Notes under the pieces: model-generated | What the model was told of the DNA's origin: nothing | Database searches by the model: none | Seen by the model: the letters and a program-made list of their open reading frames with translations, nothing else | Shown: one piece after another, positions 57,189 to 64,000 of the stretch | How positions within the stretch are numbered: position 1 is the first letter of the stretch | Layout of the letters: each line of letters begins with the position of its first letter | Translations under genes and position numbers: made by a program | Assembly: GCA_024180945.1 (NCBI GenBank) | Contig: JAKSGN010000007.1 | Coordinates: 4,588,001-4,652,000, forward strand | Direction: 5' to 3' | Length of the DNA stretch: 64,000 nt | Source of the DNA: Macrophomina tecta | Lineage: Eukaryota > Ascomycota > Dothideomycetes > Botryosphaeriales > Botryosphaeriaceae

Positions 57189-58790
57189 CTAAGACGACTG
57201 CGCTGACGCAATAGGTAGACTTGTTGCCAAGTCAGCCACCCCTTTAACCTCGTCGAGAACGCTCTCTTCCTCTTTCTTGCCCATATCTTCCCCTCCAAAC
57301 CTTGCTTTCCATTCCTCATTCCATACCAGAACCTGCTGGCACATAGCCTCCATTGACGTCCACGCTCCCCGGTATCCTAGCCCTCCCTCCTCCGGTCTCT
57401 TTCTGGCCTCCCCGTCATCATAGAATAGATGCACACAGCAGATCGCAAATAACGCTGGCTGTAAGAAAGCCAGATCTCCCTTCAGCGCCGGCAAGACGCG
57501 CCTGGCGTAGCGGAACTGGAACAGCGCGTAGCCCTCGATCAGATGCGCCAGGGCGAAGAAGACGATGGGCGGGACCGGGGTAAACGTGATCGGCGACGCC
57601 AGCAGCGTGCACAGCAGGCGGGCGATGTCGCCGAAGCGGATGGGCGGGTTGGGGTCCGTCACGGTGAAGGCGCTGCCGCCGATGTCGACGGGCTCGCCGC
57701 CGGGCGTGGAGCGAGCGGGCGCGATCAGGTAGCGCTCGAGCAGCAGGTGGGCGAGCGAGACGTTCTCGGTGTAGACGAAGGGGTTGATGATGTGGGCGAT
57801 CCAGTCGACGACGCCGCCGCGCCGCATGTAGCTGCCGACGGTGTTGTCCTGGCTGGTGCCGTAGACGCCCGAGGCGGGACGGATGGCGCCGGTGCGGAAG
57901 TGCGTGGAAGGGTCGTCGGCGGCGCGGACGATGCGCTCGGCCGTGGCTTTGGAGACGGGGTAGTTGCCGAAGTAGGTAGCGTGCGGGCGCGTCAGGTCGT
58001 AGTCGGCGTCGCGGATGGTCTGGAAGAAGCGCGTGGGGAAGCGCTGCCACGGCCATACCCAGAAGTTGGCGCGGCGGATGGCGATGGCGCCCGAGGAGGT
58101 CGCGATGAAGATGGAGGCGCCCGCGGCTTTGGCGGCGGCCAGCACATTCTTGGTTCCGAGGACATTGACTTGTTCGGAGAGCGGCAGCAGGTCCTCAGCG
58201 CGCTCGGCGAACCTGATGGTGGCGGCGGTGTGGAAAACGGTCAGTGGCCTGTCGGCCACCGAGGATGGCCACGGGACGGAAAAGGCGTGGTCGACCGAGC
58301 CGGGGCTGGTAATGTCAGCGGCTTCGAAATGGACTCTGCTAAGCTCTGCAGATCGGCGGAGCCCTCCCGCGACTTCCGGAGTCGGGCGTCTGACGTCGAT
58401 GATGCGAATGGCTTCGATGTCCTCACCGCGGGCGAGGAGGTGTTGCACCAGTGAGCCGCCCACCAGGCCTACGCGAGAGATGAGTACGTTGCGCTGCATG
58501 CTGGGGCTGCGGCCATATGGCTTACCTGCTCCACCGGTCACAATGTAGCGACGAGATTGCTTGGGCGGAAGGTGTTTGCGAATGTCTACTGGCGACTGTT
58601 TGATCTTCTGGTAAGTTTCTCTGATCTCTCTGTCCGTCCAGGGCTTGGAGGCAGCGCGCGCAGCCTCATCAGGCGTGCCGGCGAGAGCGCGGTTTACATG
58701 ACGCAAGTACAAAAGTAGCAATACAGCGGAAATGGAGAGGGCATAAGACGTCGGCGAAAAGAGGCGGGCAACGATGTCGGAGAGATACAT
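57189..58790 (-). CDS. Membrane-anchored 3beta-hydroxysteroid dehydrogenase / sterol-decarboxylase-type SDR (2 exons)
   Basis: Exons 58790-58526 and 58468-57189 give 514 residues. The frame is open further up to 58841, but that codon is GTG, so the ATG at 58790 was taken (MYLSDIVARLF). A membrane segment (LSISAVLLLLYLRHV) lies at residues 15-35. The nucleotide-binding motif YIVTGGAG-LVGGSLV is formed only after splicing. Further blocks are IRIIDVRRP, VFHTAATIRF, NVLGTKNVLAAAKAAG, the catalytic YPVSK, and GAIRPASGVYG. This fits the 3beta-HSD family (Erg26-like). Yeast Erg26 acts in C-4 demethylation of sterols, but fungi carry several paralogues, so the substrate is open. The intron is 57 nt with no stop, so its retention adds 19 residues (see findings). 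Confidence 0.88.
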   Translation of the reverse strand: MYLSDIVARLFSPTSYALSISAVLLLLYLRHVNRALAGTPDEAARAASKPWTDREIRETYQKIKQSPVDIRKHLPPKQSRRYIVTGGAGKPYGRSPSMQRNVLISRVGLVGGSLVQHLLARGEDIEAIRIIDVRRPTPEVAGGLRRSAELSRVHFEAADITSPGSVDHAFSVPWPSSVADRPLTVFHTAATIRFAERAEDLLPLSEQVNVLGTKNVLAAAKAAGASIFIATSSGAIAIRRANFWVWPWQRFPTRFFQTIRDADYDLTRPHATYFGNYPVSKATAERIVRAADDPSTHFRTGAIRPASGVYGTSQDNTVGSYMRRGGVVDWIAHIINPFVYTENVSLAHLLLERYLIAPARSTPGGEPVDIGGSAFTVTDPNPPIRFGDIARLLCTLLASPITFTPVPPIVFFALAHLIEGYALFQFRYARRVLPALKGDLAFLQPALFAICCVHLFYDDGEARKRPEEGGLGYRGAWTSMEAMCQQVLVWNEEWKARFGGEDMGKKEEESVLDEVKGVADLATSLPIASAQSS

Positions 58791-60348
58791 GGCTGCCGCT
58801 TTTCGAGCAAGCCGGCGAGCACTGGGTAGGGAAAAGGCCACGCCGGGCTAGAGACGAGGTTGCAAGGCGGGCGATGGTGGGTCTTTAAAGTACAGCTACC
58901 TCAAGCCGTCATCTGACATGCCCGGGCATGGGCAGGGCTGGCGGCACGGGACCGGCCAACCAAAAGGACCCAGCCCTGCGCCGCATCGACAATGCCGCCC
59001 GGCCGCATCGAGTCCCGAGAAGCTTGACCACCGAGGAGTGGATGCCGTGTGCTCGACGCCGGTGATGGCCGCAGGGATGCACTGCTCGCTTCGCACGCGA
59101 AGGCTTGGCCTCCTCTGCCCTCGACCCTCCCTTCACTCGCCTTCAACCCTCGACTTACTCGTGCTCGGTCTCGCTTGCGATGCGATGCTGCCCGTCCGCC
59201 TCTGCTCCGGCTACACCAGCTGGATGCCTGACACCCTCAGCCCTGCGCCCCGGGGTGGAGCATGAACTGCAGTCACCATGAAACAATCCCCCGCCGCCGG
59301 TCCAGAACTTCGGCTATCGTGCTCTCAAATCGCGCTCCACTCTGCATGTGCGTTGCGCCGCTCATTTGTTGTTCTGCCACCCTGATCCAGATGACCTGGA
59401 GCGAGCTCCGGCTGTCTGACCCATCACGCGCGGATTGCACCACATGTCTTAGCTCCGTGGCCTCCCACCACCCCCTTCCACGGCCCGCTGATCGAAGTGT
59501 GATTAGACCGTGGCGGTTGCTCGATGTGCCGGAAATGATGCGTCTATTTCGTTCATTTGATTACTCTGGCGATCTCGTCCTGGACATCTCCCTCGGAAAA
59601 ATAGCCAATCAGCATCGAGATACGGACTTTGGACTGCACGATGTATGTACGCGGCCAACAATAACGACACGTTTGACGGGATTCCGAGGCACTTGACACC
59701 GACAGATGCTGCCTACGAGCTATCCTTTGGCTCGCTCATTTTTCTTCCATGTTTTGACGCGGATCGAACCACGGAACCGTGGTTCGCTAAACGTGCGCTG
59801 ATGGGAGTCACGCCCTTATGAGTTCTGTGGCTTTCACCGGCCACTACTCCCTCTGCATGCCCACTGGAAAGCTTTTGAAGGCGATTGCAGCGAGATCCAA
59901 TAGTGTTCCCCAGCGAACGGTCAGGAAGAAAAAGGCCCGGCCATGGACACTTCTTCTCCGAATCCGTCACTTCGGTGTTCGGAGAGAGTGCGACATTAGA
60001 TTGCCTGTCTCTCTGCTCGTTAGCCAGGCCGAATGGCTGCTTCATGATGGCCAGTATGCGGCTGTACCGAATTTTGAAAGACTGGCACATTGGTAGTAGT
60101 CCGAACACCCACTGGCCAACCGTGGAGCATCGTCAATTGTACTTCTGACCACGTCTATGTACTAGCCTATAAGCACGAGGCCTGCAGCAAGAGGGCTTTT
60201 CCATCCCACAACTTACCAAGCAAACTTTGGCCATCTCGATAAATTCGTATATTCAAGTCTCGTAACTCCCACGCCGAGCTCCCACCTCAATTTCCCATCT
60301 TCGGGATTCGCAACCATTACTACGACCTTCCATCCCAAACCAACATTG
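58791..60348. other. Divergent intergenic region with a perfect hairpin
   Basis: This is 1.56 kb between a minus gene and a plus gene. A 22-nt perfect inverted repeat (two 10-nt arms around AA) lies at 59765-59786. No tRNA clover-leaf could be drawn through it. Short frames lack domains. Confidence 0.5.
59765..59786. repeat. Short perfect inverted repeat
   Basis: Arms of 10 nt (CGAACCACGG and its complement) flank AA. It may form a stable hairpin or be a symmetric protein-binding site. No neighbouring gene start is close. Confidence 0.7.
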
Positions 60349-60987
60349 ATGACAAATAAAACCTTCCAGAAAATCCCCAGTATGAACAGCCAATCCTCTC
60401 GAAATGTGCGCGTCTCTCTCGAAGCCCGCAGGACCCCGTCCGCTTCGTCGTCATCGCCGTTGGCCTCGTCCTCATCCAACAACCCCGACAACGACTTCCT
60501 CGCGACCACATCCGTCCTGCGTGCCAACTTACGCGCCAGAGCTACCGCTTCGCGCAAACGCGCCGAATATCAAGCCCGCGCCACCTCGACCGCTGCCCTC
60601 GCGGAGACGAAGCTGCGCAGCCTCATCCAGACGCACAAAAACCAGAAGGGGGGCGCCAGCAAGGCGAAATATCGTCGCCCCAAGCGGTCTGCGTTCTGCA
60701 ATGAAATCAAGAGGATTGTCGAGAGCGAGACGGCCATGAGCAGCAGCCAAGCCCACGGAATGGCCCAGCTCGCGCAGGAGACGATGGAAGAGTGTCTGAA
60801 GAAGCTCAGGGGGTGGGGGGACGAGGAGGAGGAGTTGAGGGGGCCGCTGTTGGACATGATGGCGTATTTTCACACTGCGACTTTCAGAGTGTCGGCGAAG
60901 ATTGGGAGCAAAAAGGAGGACTTGTGGAGGGATTTTGAGTGCTTGAGGTCGGTCTTGGAGCCGCTGCAGGCTTTGATTTACAAGTGA
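60349..60987 (+). CDS. Unrecognised hypothetical protein
   Basis: A single-exon frame gives 212 residues from the ATG at 60349, or 201 from the ATG at 60382 (MNSQSSRNVRVSLEARRTP). The first third is Ser/Asn-rich and disordered. The middle is basic and probably helical (RANLRARATASRKRAEYQARA). The rest is amphipathic and charged (ETMEECLKKLRGW, EEEELRGPLLDMMAYFH), ending LRSVLEPLQALIYK. Composition with a hydrophilic basic core and a helical tail looks like a real protein, but I know no family. It is shorter than most neighbours, and no intron was needed. Confidence 0.6.
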   Translation: MTNKTFQKIPSMNSQSSRNVRVSLEARRTPSASSSSPLASSSSNNPDNDFLATTSVLRANLRARATASRKRAEYQARATSTAALAETKLRSLIQTHKNQKGGASKAKYRRPKRSAFCNEIKRIVESETAMSSSQAHGMAQLAQETMEECLKKLRGWGDEEEELRGPLLDMMAYFHTATFRVSAKIGSKKEDLWRDFECLRSVLEPLQALIYK

Positions 60988-61642
60988 GAGAGGGTGGCCT
61001 TTCTGGTCTTGGGACTCGTTAACCTCCCCACTCTTTTCTTTTATATTGTCGTGGCCTTAGATGCTCACGAGACGAACAGGGATGTATCGGCATTGCTTTG
61101 TTAATCCGGTTTAGTTTGCGAGATACCCACGACAGGCCATGACAGCCTACTTCAACTTTTCAGAATTTCAAAGATCGCCTTCCACACGCACTCATATGAA
61201 TGTTTAGCAACGTGCCATGGAAGAACTTGGCGAAGGTTTTCGAACGTGACAAGCATAAACCAAGACCACCGCCACCAAAGTTAAACATGCACTCCCCAGG
61301 AGCCAGCGTCTCAAAGCAGACATCCTGTCCACCAACCAACGCATCACTCTGGCGGACTCTCCACACACATGTGGCCGCTCCACACTGACCAGAAACCGCA
61401 CACAGCTCGCGTGTAAGTTGTGTTTGTACCTACCTTATCCGGCAGCCGGCCAAACATGCACCCATGCTCAGTGCAATTTTACCAGAACGCGTCCACACGC
61501 GTTGTTTACCCCACAAACCAGTCATGCTTGGTCAATTCAGCCCTGAGATTTATCAGACGAAAAGTCCCCTGAATATACCTCTAGGCGCCGTTCTTGAATC
61601 CACCACCCTCCAGAGCAGTGCAACGCAGCAAAGGCTAAGACC
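60988..61642. other. Intergenic region upstream of the AT-hook protein gene
   Basis: This is 0.65 kb between two genes on the same strand. No coding signal or repeat was seen. Confidence 0.5.
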
Positions 61643-62960
61643 ATGGCGGACGGACAGACCGCTCTGCCGCAGAAGCGACCCCGCGGCCGACCGCGCAAGC
61701 AACCAGTCCTTGCCGCCACCGAAGCTCCTGTCGCAATCACACTCGAATCTGCGCTGCCAGTGAAGAAGATAAAGGCCACATCCACGAAAAATAAGGAGTC
61801 CAAGAAAGCTGCAGTCACCAGGAAGAGTGAATCAGAAGCGCAAGCTGCCGTTGACGCGACGGCTACGAAGGCGACGGCGAAGACGACAGTGAAGGCAGCG
61901 GCAACGACAAAATCGAAGCGCGCGCCGGCGGTGCTCGCGGCGGGAGATCGACCGGCACCTCCGCAACCACCTCCTCCAACAACCGCAATCATCGCTACTG
62001 CCCAGCCGCGGAAACTGAGAGAACCGCTGGAAAAGGCTCGCGCAGCACCGCAAACTACGACGCCAAGCTCCGCACCGCCGATAACACATCCGGCCCCCAG
62101 CGCCCGACCAGACTCGAAAATCTTGTCCGCGCTCGCCGCTCAGAACGCACTGCCGCTGCAGCAAAGCACGACAGCTACGCCAATCGAAGCACTACCACCC
62201 GCCCGCAAGAAGGACCAAACGTGTGGAGCTTCTACAGCGAACGCACAAATAATTGAGCCGCCCGACCATCACCAAAAAGCTGCGCACTCTACGCATCTCT
62301 CCATACCACAGCGCGAGACTTCGCCTTCTTCCGACACGCCAACATCCACCTTCGCCGTCACCCCCGAATCAGCTGTCCCCCTCATAGAGCAGCAGTTCGC
62401 CCCCGTCTCGCCCTCCTCGTCTTCCTCATCCGCCGCCACGACCGTAGTCGCTCCCACCACCGCTCCCACCGCCACCGCACCGCCGCCGTCCAACATCATG
62501 CCCGCACCGCACAAGCCCACCACCTCGTCCTCTTCCGCTCCAGCCCGCCGCGCTCCAGCCGCAGCTGCCCCTCCACCCGCACAGTCCTACCGCGCACCCT
62601 CCCAGCAGAAACACCAACAGCAACAAGGAGGACAATCAACGCCGCGCCCACCACCACGCTCCGAGTGGAAGCCCGCCGAACCGCTGCCGGCCAAGTACAA
62701 GCCGGCCGCGCGGCGGGTGACTCTGGCCATGGTCGCGGCGCCGATTGCGATCGTGACGAGCTGGGTGCTGTATGAGCGATGTACGTTTTGGCCGTCTCTT
62801 TCTCTCTCTCCTTCACTTCAATGCCCCCGCCACCTAGAAATCTTCTCTCAGCTAACCATGAAACACCCTAGTGGTCCTCGGGCGCGAGCGCAAGGAGATA
62901 TCGCGTCTGATGCCGCCTCTAGCGCGCGCGGTCGAGGATGTCAAGAAGTCAGACCCGTGA
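61643..62960 (+). CDS. AT-hook-like, low-complexity protein with one C-terminal membrane segment (2 exons)
   Basis: Exons 61643-62780 and 62872-62960 give 408 residues. Residues 10-20 (QKRPRGRPRKQ) match the AT-hook core (RGRP). The bulk is disordered, rich in Ala, Pro, Thr and Ser. Near the C-terminus a hydrophobic segment (VTLAMVAAPIAIVTSWVLYE) is followed by the second exon (RLVLGRERKEISRLMPPLA ... DVKKSDP). So it looks like a tail-anchored protein with a disordered cytosolic domain. AT-hook and membrane anchor together are odd. The RGRP match may be chance in a basic region. I recognise no family. The splice at 62781/62871 keeps the membrane helix continuous with a short charged tail and is well supported by GTACGT and a CTAG acceptor. 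Confidence 0.7.
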
Positions 62961-63009
62961 TTTTCTGCAACGCTGGACCCGCCGCACATCACTGGTCCTT
63001 CCTCTACAC

Positions 63010-63300
63010 AATCGCGTGGAAGAAAAAAGATCTTTTGACCGAGCTCTTGCGTGTCGAAGATCTGAACGCACGAGCGCTGGGAATGCAAGGAAGACACTCG
63101 TGCTCGCCACCGGCTGGGAATTCCCTGGCTGACGGAATACATCGGGGACTGCACTTGGAGTATAGGTTTTCTGGCCATGTTAAACGATGTCACGGGAGTT
63201 CAACGAGAAGCAGTAACAGGGGGAGTCTTCTGGTGCCCAAACCATTAGACCAGCAACCGGGCCGAAACGGACAGATATCTCGTGACGGAGTCTGGGCGCC
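63010..63300 (+). repeat. Diverged duplicated block, copy A
   Basis: Direct copy of the block at 63490-63820. Shared marks are GAAGATCTGA, CACCGGCTGGGAA, a GTCACGGGA site and the end (A/G)GATATC(T/C)CGTGACGGAG. Substitutions look biased to transitions. Confidence 0.65.
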
Positions 63301-63489
63301 TTCTTGGTGGGACATTTCCTCTTTCTTCTATCTTTTAACTCACTTTGGTGGTTTTTGTTTTCCTCCCTGATTTCTGTTCGAGGCTGTCCACTCTGATGTT
63401 TGAGGTTTATGTCATCTCGTTCTGTCTCTTTGCGCTTTTTCGTTTATTCGTTTATTCGTTTTTTCTTTTTCTCGGAAAAGAGGCATATC

Positions 63490-63820
63490 GAGAAGAAGAA
63501 CACGGCGCTGGAAAAGATCTCGACGCTCACTCCAACGTTGAAGATCTGATCCCACGGCGCCGGAGAGCAACATCACTCTCACACCGGCTGGGAACTCCCC
63601 GTCAGACAGAATATGTCGGGGGCCGCTCTTGGAGCATGAGTTCTCTCTTTGGTCGTGCTCAACGACGTCACGGGAACTTCTGCAGGAAAAGTTGTCACGG
63701 GGTTCAAGTAAAGGGATGCCGGTCCTTATCAGGGGATTGCGGCAGGACAGCGGGAGGGTTTCATGGGGTCCAGCTTTTTTTTTTTTCAATGCGCGGATAT
63801 CCCGTGACGGAGGTTGAGCA
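63490..63820 (+). repeat. Diverged duplicated block, copy B
   Basis: Second copy of the block at 63010-63300, in the same orientation, about 490 nt downstream. It has small length differences and a T-run insertion near its end. Confidence 0.65.
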
Positions 63821-64000
63821 TTTTGAGCAGTGACACATTTCTCGTCCATGGAGCTGCTCCACCTCTGTAGTTAGTTACTCGAATGCAGCAAGCGGGAGCA
63901 TTTCTAAGAACGCGCGCTGCGTACTCCTTTTTTTTTTTTTTTTTTCCCTCCACCTCATCCGTCGCCTCTTGTCCTTCCGGTACATCGACCAAAAACCAAA

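Larger units (their letters stand above)
62961..64000. other. 3' region with a diverged duplicated block
   Basis: The last kilobase holds no supported gene. It contains two related blocks (63010-63300 and 63490-63820) and T runs near 63776-63786 and 63929-63945. Confidence 0.55.

Noticed and set aside
59720..59840. Possible tRNA (B-box-like GGTTCGATCC on the minus strand and a CTCATAA loop)
   Set aside because: No T-stem or D-arm pairing can be drawn. The match arises from a short perfect hairpin.

Overview
The window is fungal nuclear DNA from a filamentous ascomycete (Pezizomycotina). A Dothideomycete is plausible, but I cannot prove the class from 64 kb. The evidence is short spliceosomal introns (about 50-90 nt) with GT..AG ends and CTGAC/CTAAC-like branch sites, monocistronic genes on both strands, and fungal families: Kha1 antiporter, Ame1 kinetochore protein, PTH11-like rhodopsin-domain receptor, secreted GH3 and GH92 glycosidases, an S10 carboxypeptidase, and a cytochrome b5-acyl-CoA dehydrogenase fusion. 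I rebuilt gene models by hand by joining exons so that frame and family motifs continue. No transcript data were available.

Layout. 1-9.98 kb is compact housekeeping DNA: the splicing factor Cdc40/Prp17 (cut by the left edge), the ER cargo receptor Erv14, methionine aminopeptidase 1, kynurenine 3-monooxygenase, a small conserved protein and a Memo-like protein. 11.3-24.1 kb holds a secreted GH3 beta-glucosidase, a DUF1769 protein, an Ame1/CENP-U-like kinetochore protein and a 1300-residue BRCT protein. 25-36 kb holds two small cupins, a secreted serine carboxypeptidase, the cytochrome b5-acyl-CoA dehydrogenase and a zinc alcohol dehydrogenase. 38.6-50 kb holds a secreted GH92 mannosidase, the K+/H+ antiporter and a seven-TM rhodopsin-domain protein. 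50.9-55.6 kb is the accessory part: an RNase H-like gene and a complete hAT DNA transposon. 57.2-64 kb holds a membrane-anchored 3beta-HSD-type dehydrogenase, two proteins I do not recognise, and a diverged duplicated block at the right edge.

The genes do not form one pathway or an evident biosynthetic cluster. The strongest observation is the hAT element at 52310-55034. It has matching terminal inverted repeats, a perfect 8-bp target duplication, a transposase open in two exons with all main hAT motifs, and subterminal repeats, so it looks recent and possibly still active. It sits where an intron of the RNase H-like gene would be: removing it and one target copy leaves a predicted 185-nt intron joining two open exons in frame. 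Other points worth checking are a GH92 frame that continues past its TGA into a transmembrane tail, a long foldback inside a GH3 intron, and a stop-free 57-nt intron that interrupts the nucleotide-binding glycine motif of the dehydrogenase.
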